DNA of 64,000 nucleotides, from the NCBI RefSeq assembly GCF_035594125.1, contig NC_087197.1, positions 8,354,110 through 8,418,109 of the forward strand. Reading direction: 5' to 3'. The first letter of the stretch is position 1; each line of letters starts with the position of its first letter. Shown piece by piece: positions 12,847 to 24,700 of the stretch. Source of the stretch: Scylla paramamosain (taxonomy: Eukaryota > Arthropoda > Malacostraca > Decapoda > Portunidae). The notes beneath the pieces are model-generated. The model did not search any database, was not told where the DNA came from, and saw only the letters and a program-made list of their open reading frames with translations. Made by a program: the position numbers and the translations under genes.

Positions 12847-13610
12847 AAATAATAAGGAACTCACTCTATATGGGAATCGAAAACAAAGTTACAGAAAACG
12901 TGTTTTCTCAGTGTTTTACGTAGAAAAACGTAAAAACGGATGCAAACCAACCAATATCAAGAAATAGAAAAACGTTTCCAAAAAGGTATATTTTGAGTGT
13001 TTTTGATCTTTTTACCTACAAAAACGCGAAAATTCATGCAAAGCACTCTATATTGGGAAACAAGAGGACATTGCAAGAAAAGTGTATTATAGTTGCAAGT
13101 GAAGTGTTTTATAGTTAAAAAGAACCACAAAGCAAACAACGCAAAAACTCGTGTATATGGAGAGATTTCCTAGATACCAAAATGCTGAAACTTATGAATA
13201 ACACTCTTAATTGAGAAACAGAACAACCTTACTAAATGCGTGGATTTTAAATGCTTTTCACTTTCTTAGTTACCAAAAACCCAAAATTACATGCAAAAAT
13301 AGCTTTGTGGGGAAAAAAATGAATTTACCAGAAAAGTGCCTTTTGAGTGTTTTTCAGCGTGATAGGTAATAAACCACTCAAAAGCAGGGCAATCACATTA
13401 CATTGGAATAAAATCATTTTTTACCAAGAACTTACCATAAGTGTTTTTGAGCTCCTTATATACAAAACTGCTAAAACGCATGCAAAACACACTTTATGGA
13501 GAAACAGAATACCATTACCAAAACCTAGTATTTTCAGTGTTTTTGATCATGTTATCTATAAAAAACGCTTAAATACATGCAAAGAACCTTTTGTTTGGGA
13601 AACGAAAGGT
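12847..13610 (-). repeat. Satellite array, minus orientation, left flank of the retroelement
   Basis: Reversed m7 through m1 and m11. It runs into the retrotransposon poly(A) end within m11, after GTTTGGGAAACGAAAGG. In intact HORs this is followed by the rest of m11 (ACATTACGAGAAACGTG), which is missing here and on the far side of the element. Confidence 0.9.
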
Positions 13611-13611
13611 C

Positions 13612-13724
13612 TTTTTTTTTTTTTTTTTTTTTATGTAGGAAGGATACTGGCCAAGGGCAACAAAAATCTAATAAAAAAAAATGCCCACTGAAATGCCAGT
13701 CCCTTAAAAGGGTCAAAGCAGTGG
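13612..13724 (-). other. 3' UTR and poly(A) tail of the jockey-like element
   Basis: Downstream of the TGA (minus strand) about 90 bp of non-satellite sequence runs to 13,633. It contains GGGACTGGCATTTCAGTGGG and CTTGGCCAGTATCCTTCC and then ends in 21 A (T-run at 13,612-13,632). An AATAAA signal is not obvious; TTTTTTTTATTAGATT is present. The short 3' UTR with a homopolymer A tail fits a jockey-type element. Confidence 0.85.
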
Positions 13725-16166
13725 TCAAAAATTGGTGGATAAGTGTCTTGAAACCTCCCTCTTGAAGGAATTCAAGTCATAGGAAGGTGGAAATACAGAA
13801 GCAGGCAAGGAGTTCCAGAGTTTACCAGAGAAAGGGATGAATGATTGAGAATACTGGTTAACTCTTGCGTTAGAGAGGTGGACAGAATAGGAGTGAGAGA
13901 AAGAAGAAAGTCTTGTGCAGCGAGGCCGCGGAAGGAGGGGAGGCATGCAGTTAGCAAGATCAGAAGAGCAGTTAGCATGAAAATAGCGGTAGAAGACAGC
14001 TAGAGATGCAACATTGCGGCGGTGAGAGAGGGGCTGAAGACAGTCAGTTACAGGAGAGGAGTTGATGAGACGAAAAGCTTTTGATTCCACCCTGTCTAGA
14101 AGAGCAGTATGAGTGGAACCCCCCCAGACATGTGAAGCATACTCCATACATGGACGGATAAGGCCCTTGTACAGAGTTAGCAGCTGGGGGGGTGAGAAAA
14201 ACTGGCGGAGACGTCTCAGAACACCTAACTTCATAGAAGCTGTTTTAGCTAGAGATGAGATGTGAAGTTTCCAGTTCAGATTATAAGTAAAGGACAGACC
14301 GAGGATGTTCAGTGTAGAAGAGGGGGACAGTTGAGTGTCATTGAAGAAGAGGGGATAGTTGTCTGGAAGATTGTGTCGAGTTGATAGATGGAGGAATTGA
14401 GTTTTTGAGGCATTGAACAATACCAAGTTTGCTCTGCCCCAATCAGAAATTTTAGAAAGATCAGAAGTCAGGCGTTCTGTGGCTTCCCTGCGTGATATGT
14501 TTACCTCCTGAAGGGTTGGACGTCTATGAAAAGACGTGGAAAAGTGCAGGGTGGTATCATCAGCATAGGAGTGGATAGGACAAGAAGTTTGGTTTAGAAG
14601 ATCATTAATGAATAATAAGAAGAGAGTGGGTGACAGGACAGAACCCTGAGGAACACCACTGTTAATAGATTTAGGAGAAGAACAGTGACCGTCTACCACA
14701 GCAGCAATAGAACGGTCAGAAAGGAAACTTGAGATGAAGTTACAGAGAGAAGGATAGAAGCCGTAGGAGGGTAGTTTGGAAATCAAAGCTTTGTGCCAGA
14801 CTCTATCAAAGGCTTTTGATATGTCCAAGGCAACAGCAAAAGTTTCACCAAAGTCTCTAAAAGAGGATGACCAAGACTCAGTAAGGAAAGCCAGAAGATC
14901 ACCAGTAGAGCGGCCTTGACGGAACCCATACTGGCGATCAGATAGAAGGTTGTGAAGTGATAGATGTTTAAGAATCTTCCTGTTGAGGATAGATTCAAAA
15001 ACTTTAGATAAGCAGGAAATTAAAGCAATAGGACGGTAGTTTGAGGGATTAGAGCGGTCACCCTTTTTAGGAACAGGTTGAATGTAGGCAAACTTCCAGC
15101 AAGAAGGAAAGGTAGATGTTGACAGACAGAGCTGAAAGAGTTTGACTAGGCAAGGTGCAAGCACGGAGGCACAGTTTCGGAGAACAATAGGAGGGACCCC
15201 ATCAGGTCCATAAGCCTTCTGAGGGTTTAGGCCAGCGAGGGCATGGAAAACATTATTACGAAGAATTTTAATACGAGGCATGAAGTAGTCAGAGGGTGGA
15301 GGAGAGGGAGGAACAAGCCCAGAATCGTCCAAGGTAGAGTTTTTAGCAAAGGTTTGAGCAAAGAGTTCAGCTTTAGAAATAGATGTGATAGCAGTGGTGC
15401 CATCTGGTTGAAGTAGAGGAGGGAAAGAAGAAGAAGCAAAGTTATTGGAGATATTTTTGGCTAGATGCCAGAAATCACGAGGGGAGTTAGATCTTGAAAG
15501 GTTTTGACATTTTCTGTTAATGAAGGAGTTTTTGGCTAGTTGGAGAACAGACTTGACATGGTTCCGGGCAGAAATATAAAGTGCATGAGATTCTGGTGAT
15601 GGAAGGCTTAAGTACCTTTTGTGGGCCACCTCTCTATCATGTATAGCACGAGAACAAGCTGTGTTAAACCAAGGTTTAGAAGGTTTAGGACGAGAAAAAG
15701 AGTGAGGAATGTACGCCTCCATGCCAGACACTATCACCTCTGTTATGTGCTCAGCACACAAAGACGGGTCTCTGACACGGAAGCAGTAGTCATTCCAAGG
15801 AAAATCAGCAAAATACCGCCTCAGGTCCCCCCAACTAGCAGAGGCAAAACGCCAGAGGCACCTTCGCTTAGGGGGATCCTGAGGAGGGATTGGAGTGATA
15901 GGACAAGATAAAGATATGAGATTGTGATCGGAGGAGCCCAACGGAGAAGAAAGGGTGACAGCATAAGCAGAAGGATTAGAGGTCAGGAAAAGGTCAAGAA
16001 TGTTGGGCGTATCTCCAAGACGGTCAGGAATACGAGTAGGGTGTTGCACCAATTGCTCTAGGTCATGAAGGATAGCAAAGTTGTAGGCTAGTTCACCAGG
16101 ATGGTCAGTGAAGGGAGAGGAAAGCCAAAGCTGGTGGTGAACATTGAAGTCTCCAAGAATGGAGAT
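13725..16166 (-). CDS. Endonuclease (C-terminal part) and reverse transcriptase ORF, 5'-truncated
   Basis: The frame is open for 813 codons from the truncation point at 16,166 to a TGA at 13,725-13,727. It has no native start codon because the 5' part is missing; it stays open a few codons into satellite (to about 16,175) before an in-frame stop. Counting from the TTG at 16,052 as residue 1, endonuclease motifs are GDFN just upstream (about 16,145-16,155) and SDHN at about residues 41-44. RT motifs follow in order: [41 protein letters not shown], the motif A region [12 protein letters not shown] (about residue 414), [14 protein letters not shown], the catalytic YADD (about residue 495), the ILGLSF..LNWKLHI region, and the [19 protein letters not shown] thumb-like region. 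A jockey-type C-terminal segment ends in [13 protein letters not shown]. The protein would nick chromosomal DNA and reverse-transcribe the element RNA at the nick. This copy should not be autonomous, because half the endonuclease and the promoter region are lost. Domain order and motifs are seen directly; the family assignment rests on remembered similarity. Confidence 0.95.
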   Translation of the reverse strand: MSILGDFNVHHQLWLSSPFTDHPGELAYNFAILHDLEQLVQHPTRIPDRLGDTPNILDLFLTSNPSAYAVTLSSPLGSSDHNLISLSCPITPIPPQDPPKRRCLWRFASASWGDLRRYFADFPWNDYCFRVRDPSLCAEHITEVIVSGMEAYIPHSFSRPKPSKPWFNTACSRAIHDREVAHKRYLSLPSPESHALYISARNHVKSVLQLAKNSFINRKCQNLSRSNSPRDFWHLAKNISNNFASSSFPPLLQPDGTTAITSISKAELFAQTFAKNSTLDDSGLVPPSPPPSDYFMPRIKILRNNVFHALAGLNPQKAYGPDGVPPIVLRNCASVLAPCLVKLFQLCLSTSTFPSCWKFAYIQPVPKKGDRSNPSNYRPIALISCLSKVFESILNRKILKHLSLHNLLSDRQYGFRQGRSTGDLLAFLTESWSSSFRDFGETFAVALDISKAFDRVWHKALISKLPSYGFYPSLCNFISSFLSDRSIAAVVDGHCSSPKSINSGVPQGSVLSPTLFLLFINDLLNQTSCPIHSYADDTTLHFSTSFHRRPTLQEVNISRREATERLTSDLSKISDWGRANLVLFNASKTQFLHLSTRHNLPDNYPLFFNDTQLSPSSTLNILGLSFTYNLNWKLHISSLAKTASMKLGVLRRLRQFFSPPQLLTLYKGLIRPCMEYASHVWGGSTHTALLDRVESKAFRLINSSPVTDCLQPLSHRRNVASLAVFYRYFHANCSSDLANCMPPLLPRPRCTRLSSFSHSYSVHLSNARVNQYSQSFIPFSGKLWNSLPASVFPPSYDLNSFKREVSRHLSTNF

Positions 16167-16167
16167 A

Positions 16168-17745
16168 CAAAAATGCTAAAACTCATGTATAACACTCCTA
16201 ATTGAGAAACAGAACAGCCTTAATAAATGCGTGTGTTTTCAGTGTTTTTCACATTCTTAGTTAGCAAAACTACAAATTGCATGCGAAAATAGATTTTTGT
16301 TAAAAAAAATAAACTTTACCAGAAAAGTGTCTTTTGAGTATTTTTGAGCGTGATAGAAAATAAAGCACTAAAAAGGAGGGCAATCACATTACATTGGAGG
16401 AAAACGAATTTTTACCAAGAACTTGCATTTATGTGTTTTTGAGCTCCTTATATACCAAAACACTAAAACGCATGCAAAACACTCTTTATGGTGAAACAGA
16501 ATAACATTACCAAAAACATGTATTTTGAGTGTTTTTGATCATGTTACCAATAAAAACGCTTAAATAAATGCAAAGAACACTATTTTTGGGAAACGAAAGG
16601 AGATTACGAGAAACGAGTATTATGAGTGTTTTTAAGTTCATTAATTACCAAAAAGCTAAAAGCCACAAATAACTCTCTTTATTGAGAAACAATAAATAAG
16701 TAAATAATAAAAAATACAGTATTCTTTTCTTTCTTATTCATCTTCACAGGTACCGAAATGCCAAAATTCGGGCAAATTTCAGGAAATTATGTGAAATAAG
16801 AACATTATCAAAAAAGTTAAATTTAGCTTTTTTTTTCGAACTTTTAAGTACCAAACCCCTAAAGTGCATGCAAAGCCACCTATATGGGGAAATTAAACGT
16901 ATTTGCCAGAAAACGGTCATATGAGTATTTTTCAGCATGTTAGGAACCAACACGATAAATAACATGGAAGTCAATCTATATGGGAATCCAAAAGAAAAAT
17001 AACTAAAAACGTGTCTTTTCGGTGTTTTACGTAGAAAAAAGCTAAAACGGATGTAAACCAACCAATATGAAGAAATAAAATAACATTACCAAAAAGGTAT
17101 ATATTTTAAGTGCTTTTGAAATTGTTACCTACAAAAAACGCGAAAATGGATGGAAAGCACTCTATATTGGGAAGCAAAAGGACATTACGAAAAACGTGTA
17201 TAATGAGTGTTTTATAGTTTCACAAGAACTACAAGGTAAAAAACGCAAAAACTCGTGTATATTGAGAAGTTTCTTACATTCCAAAATGCTGAAACTCTGG
17301 AACAAACCTCTTAATTAGGATCTCACTCTATATGGGAATCCAAAACAAAGTTACTAAAAACGTGTCTTCTCAGTGTTTTATGTAGAAAAACGTTAAAACG
17401 GATGCAAACTAACCAATATCAGGAAATAGAAAAACGTTACCAAAAATGTATATTTTGAGTGTTTTTGAGCTTTTTACCTACAAAAACGCGAAAATTGATG
17501 CAAAGTACTCTATATTGGGAAACAAAAGGACATTGCAGGAAAAGTGTATAATGAGTGTTTTATAGTTCAAAAGAACCACAAAGCAAACAACGCAAAAAAT
17601 CGTGTATATGGAGAGATTTCTTAGATACCAAAATGCTGAAACTCATGAATAATACTCTTCAATGAGAAACAGAATAACTTTACTAAATGCATGTATTTTG
17701 AGTGCTTTTCAGATTCTTAGTTACCAAAAACCTCAAAATCCATCA
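16168..17745 (-). repeat. Satellite array, minus orientation, right flank of the retroelement
   Basis: It begins in reversed m4 (ACAAAAATGCTAAAACTC) directly after the retroelement 5' end and continues as reversed HOR units with an m9 landmark near 16,740. The 16,200-17,310 sequence closely resembles reversed 34,700-35,800. A jump near 17,315-17,325 (TTAATTAGGATCTCACTC) joins m4 to m7, skipping m5 and m6. The block ends at an orientation switch at about 17,745, where reversed m3 meets plus m11/m1 (ATCAAAATCAAAATACATA). No gene is visible. Confidence 0.92.
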
Positions 17746-20409
17746 AAATCAAAATACATATTTTTGGTAATGTTACTCTGTTTCTCCGTAATGGGTGTTT
17801 TACATGCGTTTTTGCGTTTTGGTATGTAAGGAGTTAGAAAAAAAAACACTTAAAGGCAAGTTCTTCGTAAAGATTGGTTTTATACCCAATTTTTATATAT
17901 AAGTTATGTGATTTTTCTGCTTTTTAGGGCTTTGTTACATATCATGATCAAAAACACTTAAAAGACATTTTTCTGGTAATGTCATTTAAGCGTTTTTTAT
18001 TGGAAATTTATTATTGGAAATATGATCAAAAACACTCAAAATACATGTTTTTGGTAATGTTATTATGTTTCACCATAAAGTGTATTTCGCATGCGTTTTA
18101 GTGTTTTTGTATATAAGGAGCTCAAAAAAAATTAAAGGCAAGTTCTTATTAAAAATTGGTTTTATTCCAATGCAATGTGATTGCCCAGCTTTTCAGTGCT
18201 TCTTTGCCTAACACGCTCAAAAACACTCAAAAGACATTTTTCTGGTAATGTCATTTTTTTCCCACATAAAGCTGGTTTCGCATGCAATTTGGGGTTTTGG
18301 TAACTAAGAATGTGAAAAGCACTCAAAATACACACATTTAGTAAGATTGTTTTGCTTCTCAATTAAGAGAGTTGTTCATGAGTTTCAGCATTTTGGTATC
18401 TAAGAAACTTCTTCATATACACTAGTTTTTGCATTTTTTGTCTTATGGTTCTTTTGAACTATAAAACACTCATTATATACTTTTCATGCAATGTCCTTTT
18501 CTTTCCCATTATAGAGTCCTTTGCATCAATTTTCGTGTTTTTTATAGGTAACAAGCTCAAAAACACTCAAAATATACTTTTTGGTAATGTTTTAATCTAT
18601 TTCTTTATATTGGTTTTGTTTGCATCCGTGTTAGCGTTTTTCTACGTAAAACACTGAGAAGACACGTTTTCAGTAATTTTATTTTTGAATTCCCATATAG
18701 AGTGAGTGCCTAACATGCTGAACAACACTCAAAAGAGAGATTTCTGATAAGGTCGTTTAATTTCTTCATATAGGAGGCTTTGCATGCACTTTAGGGTTTG
18801 GTATATAAAAAAGCTAAAATTAACTTTTTTGGTAATATTCCTTTATCACATAATTGCCCAGAATTTTGGCATCTCGGTACCTATGAAGATGAATAACAAA
18901 AAAAAATCCTATTTATTTTATTTCTTTATTTTTTATTTTCTAAATAAAGAGTGTTATTTGTGAGTTTTAGCTTTTTGGTACTTAAGGAACTAATAAAAAC
19001 ACTCATAATACACGTTTCTCGTAATGTCCTTTTGTTTCCCAAACATAATGTTCTTTGCATGTACTTAATCTTTTTATAGATAACATGATCAAAAACACTC
19101 AAAATACATGTTTTTGGTAATGTTATTCTGTTTCTCCATAAAGTTTGTTTTTCATGCGTTTTAGCGGTTTGGTATATAAGGGGTTAAAAAACACTTAAAG
19201 GCAAATTCAAAGGCAAAACTGGTTTTATTCTCATGTAATGTGATCGTTCTGCTTCTTAGTGCTTTGTTGCATATCACACTCAAAAACACTCAAAAGGCAC
19301 CTTTCTGGTAATGTATTTTTTTCCCAAATGAAGCTAGTTTCGTATGTATTTTGGCATTTTTGTAACTAAGAATGTGAAAAACACTTAAAATACACAATTT
19401 GGTAAGGTAGTTCTGTTTATCGATTAAAAGTGTTATTCATGCATTTCATCATTTTGGTATGTAAAAATTTCTCTATATACACGAGTTTTTGCGTTTATTG
19501 CCTTGTGGTTCTTTTAAAACTATAAAACATTCATTATACACGTTTCTCGTAATGTCCTTTTGTTTCCTAATATAGAGTGCTTTACATCCATTTTTGCATT
19601 TTTTGTAGGTAATAAGCTCAAAAACACTCAAAAAATATCTTTTTGGTAATGTTATTCTATTTCTTCATATAGGATGGTTTGTATCCGCTTTAGCGTTTTT
19701 CTACGTAAAACAGTGAAAAGACACGTTTTCAGTAATTTTGTTTTGGATTCACATATTGACTGATTTTCATATTATTTATCGTATTGGTGCCTAACATGCT
19801 GAAAAATATTGAAAAGACAGGTTTCTGGTAAAGTCGTTTAACTTCCCTATATAGGTGGCTTTGCATGCACTTTAGGTTTTGGTACATAACAATGAGAAAA
19901 AAAAAAGCTACAACTAACTTTCATGATAATGTTCTTTTTTTCACATAAATTCCCTGAATTTTGGCAGAATTTTGGCAATTCGGTACCTATAAAGATGAAA
20001 AACAAAAAAAAATTCCATTTTTTTATTTTTTTTTATTTATTTTTATTTTTTTCTAAAAAGTGTTATTTGTCTGTTTTAGCTTTTTTGGTACTGAAGGAAC
20101 TTAAAAATCATTCATAATACACGTTTCTCGTAATGTTCTTTCGTTTCCCAAACATAAGGTTCTTTGCATTTATTAAAGCGTTTTTTTTTAGATAACATGA
20201 TCAAAAACACTCAAGATACATGTATTTGGTAATGTTATTCTGTTTCTCCATAAAATGTATTTTGCATGCGTTTTAGCGTTTTGTTATGTAAGGAGCTCAA
20301 AAACATTTAAAGCCCAGTTCTTGGTAAAATTTGGTTTTATTTCCATGTAATGTGATTGCCCTGGTTTTTAGTGCTTTATTGCGTAACACGCTCAAAAACA
20401 CTGAAAAGA
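17746..20409 (+). repeat. Satellite array, plus orientation
   Basis: HOR landmarks lie at about 18,890 and 19,995. Near 17,985-18,020, m3 (CTGGTAATGTCATT) is fused to m11 (TAAGCGTTTTTTATTGG), a junction also present at 29,262-29,300 and, reversed, at 28,405-28,445. The stretch 18,120-18,860 matches 29,390-30,140 at an offset of about 11.28 kb. From about 18,900 onward it matches at about 12.40 kb, meaning one 1.1-kb HOR unit is absent here. No gene is visible. Confidence 0.92.
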
Positions 20410-21780
20410 CATGCAAAGCCTCCCATATGAGGAAATTAAAGACGTTACCAGAAATCTGTCTTTTGGGTGTTTTTCAGCATGTTAGGCACCAAAACGATAA
20501 ATAATAAGGAACTCACTCTATGTGGGAATCCAAAAGAAAATTACTGAAAACGTGTTTTCTCAGTGTTTTACGTAGAAAACATTGCGAGAAAAATGTATAA
20601 TGAATGTTTTATAGTTCAAAAAATCCAAAAGGCAAAAAACGCAAAAACTCGTGTAAATGCTGAAACTCATGAATAACACTCTTAACTGATAAACAGAGCA
20701 ACCTTACTAAATGCGTGTCAAAAACACTAAAAGGCAAGTGCTTCGTAAAAGTTGGTTTTATTCCCATGTAATGTGATTGCCCTGCGTTTTAGTGCTTTAT
20801 TGCCTAACACGCTCAAAAACACCCAAAGACACTTTTCTGGTAATGTCATTTTTTTCCCACATAAAGCTAGTTTCGCATGGAATTTGGGGTTTTGGTAACT
20901 AAGAATGTAAAAAAACCACTCAAAATACACGCATTTAGTAAGGTTGTTCTCTTTCTTAATTAAGAGTGTTATTCATGAGTTTAAGTATTTTGGTATCTTA
21001 GAAACTTCTACATACAGTCGAGTTTTTGCGTTTTTTGCCTTGTCATTCTGGTAAACTATAAAACACTCATTATACACGTTTCTCATTATGTCCTTTTTTT
21101 TTCCTTATATAGAGTGCTTTGCATCCATTTTCGAGTTTCTTTTTATGTAACAAGCTCAAAAAAAAACAAAATATACTTTTTTGGTAATATTATTCTAATC
21201 CTTCATATTGGTTGGTTTCCCTCCGTTTTAGCGTTTTTCTACGTAAATCTTTTAAAAGACACGTTTCCAGTAATTTTGTTTTGGATTTCCATATAGAGTG
21301 ACTTTCATATTATTTAACGTTTTGGTTCCTAACATGCTTTTTGGTGCCTTTTGCTTCCCAATATAGAGTGCTTTCCATCCATTTTCGCGTTTTTTGTAGG
21401 TAACAATTTCAAAAACACTCAAAATATACCTTTTTGGTAATGTTATTCTATTTCTTCATTTTGGTTAGTTTGCATCCGTTTTAGCGTTTGGTATATAAAA
21501 AACACCGAAAAGACACATTTTCAGTAATTTTGTTTTGGATTCCCATATAGATTGACTTCCTTGGGTTTTATCATGTTGGTTCCTAACATGCAGAAAAACA
21601 CTCATAAGAAAGTTATCTGGCAAACACGTTTAATTTCCCCATATAGGTGGCTTTTCATGCACTTTAGGGGTTTGTTACATAACAGTCCGAAAAAAAATGC
21701 AAAATTTAACTTTTTTGATAATGTTTTTTTTTATATAATTTCCTGAAGTTTGCCCGAATTTTGGCACCTCGTTACCTGTG
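19995..21780 (+). repeat. Extended HOR variant with internal inversion
   Basis: Successive m9 landmarks are about 1.79 kb apart. The unit runs m9-m2, then the inverted segment at 20,410-20,718, then m2-m7, then an m7-to-m5 jump near 21,338 (ACATGCTTTTTGGTGCC), then m5-m9. The inverted segment has an internal deletion from m6 to m5 (ACGTAGAAAACATTGCGAG) that is shared only with the 32,815 copy. Confidence 0.8.
20410..20718 (-). repeat. Inverted satellite segment, short form
   Basis: About 309 bp of reversed m8, m7, partial m5 and m4 inside a plus-oriented array. Breakpoints are AAAAGACATGCAAAGCC on the left and ACTAAATGCGTGTCAAAAAC on the right. They are the same as in the islands at 32,815 and 38,990 and, reverse-complemented, at 8,008-8,460. 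About 150 bp covering m6 and part of m5 is deleted relative to the 38,990 copy. Confidence 0.87.
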
Positions 21781-24700
21781 AAGATGAATAAGAATGAAAA
21801 AAAATCGTATTTTTTTTTATTTACTTTTTTTTCTCAATAAAGAGTGTAATTTATGGCTTTTAGCTTTTTCGTACTTAGTTAACTTAAAAACAATAATAAT
21901 ATACGTTTCTCGTAATGTCCTTTCATTTCTCAAAAATAAGGTTCTTTGCATATATTTAAGTGTTTTTATTGGTAACATGATCAAATCACTGAAAATACAT
22001 GTTTTTGGTAATGTTATTCTGTTTCACAATAAAGAGTGTTTTATATGCGTTTTAGTGTTTTGGTATATAAGGAGCTAAAAAACACATAAATGCAAGTTCT
22101 TGGTAAAAATTCGTTTTCCTTCTTTTTAGTGCTTTATTTTCTATCACGCTCAAAAACACTCAAAAGACACTTTTCTGGTAAAGTCTTTTTTTTCCCACAT
22201 ATCTATTTTCGCATGCAATTTGGGGTTTTGCTAAGAATGTGAAAAGCACTCAAAATACACGCATTTATTAAGGCTGTTCTGTTTCTAAATTAGGAATGTT
22301 ATACATAAGTTTCAGCATTTTTGTATCTAGGAAACCTCTCCATATACACGAGATTTTGCGTTTTTTGCCTTGCGGTTCTTTTGAACTATAAAACACTCAT
22401 TATACACTTTTCTTGCAATGTCCTTTTATTTCCCAATATAGAGTGCTCTGCATCAATTTTCGCATTTTTTGTAGGTAACATGCTCAAAAACACTCAAAAT
22501 ATATCTTTTTAGTAACGTTTTTCTATTTCTTGATATTGATTTTGGCCTTTTTTTACGTAAAACACTGAGAAGACACGTTTTCAGTAGCTTTTTTTTGGAT
22601 TCCCATATAGACTGAGTTCCTTATTATTTATCGTTTTGGTGCCTAACATGCTAAAAAACACTCAAAAGACATAGTTCTGCTAAGGTCGTTTAATTTCCTC
22701 ATATAGGAGTCTTTGCATGCACTTTAAGGTTTGGTACATAACAGTCCGAAAAAAAAACAGGAAAATTAACTTTTTTGATAATACTCTTTGATCATATGAT
22801 TGCCCTGAATTTTTCCAGAATTTTGGCATCTCGGTACCTATGAATATGAATAACAAAAAAAAAAAAAAAAATCCTATCTTTTTTATATTTTTATTTTTTA
22901 TTTTCTAAAAAAAGAGTGTTATTGGTGGGTTTTAGCTTTTTGGTACTTAAGGAACTTAAAAAAAAACACTCATAATACACGTTTCTCGTAATATCCTTTT
23001 GTTTCCCAAACATAATGTTCTTTGCATGTAATTAACCGTTTTTATAGATAACAATATCAAAAACACTCAAAATACATGTTTTTGTTAATGTTGTTCTGGT
23101 TCTCCATAAAGTTTGTTTTTGTATGCGTTTTAGCGGTTTGGTATATAAGGACATCAAAAACACTTAAAGGCAAGTTTTTGGTATAAATTGGTGTTATTCC
23201 AATGTAATATTATTAGAGTGCTTTGCATCAATTTTCGCGTTTTTTTGTAGGTAACAAGCTCAAAAACACTCAAAATATACCTTTTTGGTAATGCTTTTCT
23301 ATTTCTTGATATTGGTAGGTTTGCATCCGTTTTAGCGTTTTTTGTACGTAAAAGAAAGAAAAAACACGTTTTCAGCAATTTTGTTTTGGATTCTCATATA
23401 GAGTGAGTTCCTTATTATTTATCGTTTTGGTGCCTAACATGCTGAAAAACACTCAAAATACAGATTTCTGGTAAGGTCGTTTAATTTCGTCATATAGGAG
23501 TCTTTGCATGCACTTTAGGGTTTGGTACATAACAGTCCGAAAAAAAAGCTAAAATTTTCTTTTTTGATCATTTTTGTTTTAACATATAATAGTCCTGAAT
23601 TTTCCCAGAATTTTGGCATCTCGGTACCTATGAAGATGAATAACAAAAAAAAAAACTATTATTTTATTTTCTTACTTTTTTTTCTAAATAAAGAGTGTTA
23701 TTTGTGGGTTTTAGCTTTTTGGTACTTAAGAAACTTAAAAACACTCATAATACACGTTTCTCGAAATGTCCTTTCGTTTCCTGCACATAACACTTACAAT
23801 ATACACATTTCTCGTAATGTCCTTTCGTTTCTTAAACATAAGGTTTTTTGCATATATTTTAAGCGTTTTTATAGATTACATGATAAAAAACACTCAAAAT
23901 ATATGTTTTTGGTAATTTTATTTTCTTTCTTCATAAAAAGTGTTTTGCATGCGTTTTAGCGTTTTCGTATGTAATTAGCTCAAAAACACTTAAAGGCAAG
24001 TTCTTGGTAAAAGTTGTTATTATTCCCATGTAATGTGATTCCCCTGCTTTTCAGTGCTTTATTGCCTAACACACTGAAAAACACTCAAAAGACAATTTTC
24101 TGGTAATATCATTTTTTTCCCACATAAAGCTAGTTTTGCATGGAATTTGGGGTTTTGGTAACTAAGAATGTGAAAAAAACTCAAAACACAGGCATTTACT
24201 AAGGTTGTTCTATTTCTTAATTAAAAGTGTTATTCATGAGTTTCAGCATTTTGGTATGTAAGAAACTTTTCTAATACACACATTTGGTAAGGTATTTCTG
24301 TTTCAAAATTAAAAGTGTTATTGATGAGTTTCAGGTTTTTGGTATGTAAGAAACTTCTTTATGTACACGAGTTTTTGAGTATTTTACCTTGTGGTTCTTG
24401 TCAAACTATAAAACACTCATACACGTTTCTCGTAATGTCCTCTTCTTTGCCAATATAAAGTGCTTTCCATCCATTTTTGCTTTTTTTGTAGGTAAGAAGC
24501 TCAAAAACACATCAAAATATATCTTTTTGATAATGTTATTCTATTTCTCCATATTCGTTGGTTTGCATCCGATTTAGCATTTTTCTACGTAAAACACTGA
24601 AAAGACACTTTTTCAGTAATTTTGTGATGGATTCCCACATTTAGTGACTTCCATATTATTTATCGTTTTGGTGCCTAACATGCTGAAAAAAAAACAGAAA

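Larger units (their letters stand above)
13611..16167 (-). mobile_element. Jockey-like non-LTR retrotransposon, 5'-truncated
   Basis: This 2.56-kb segment has clearly higher GC content and complexity than the satellite around it. On the minus strand it carries the C-terminal part of an apurinic-type endonuclease, a complete reverse transcriptase, a short 3' UTR and a 21-base poly(A) tail (T-run at 13,612-13,632), the 3' structure expected of target-primed reverse transcription. The 5' end stops inside the endonuclease at about 16,167, at the codons for ISILGDFN. The usual N-terminal endonuclease half, and any ORF1, are absent. No target-site duplication is evident: the left flank is m11 and the right flank is m4, which are not adjacent in the HOR, so insertion or later recombination removed satellite. 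The long ORF has no stops or frameshifts, so the insertion is probably young relative to the array. The closest relatives I recall are decapod jockey elements. Confidence 0.96.

Noticed and set aside
13772..15911. Additional frames inside the jockey-like element (13,772-13,978, 14,783-14,998 and 15,227-15,439 on minus; 15,621-15,911 on plus)
   Set aside because: They are overlapping shadows of the long RT frame with no motifs of their own.
23522..23959. 145-codon plus-strand frame, the longest inside satellite
   Set aside because: It spans m8-m1 of the HOR and is broken by stops in its direct counterpart at 37,352-37,780. This fits chance openness, not a gene.
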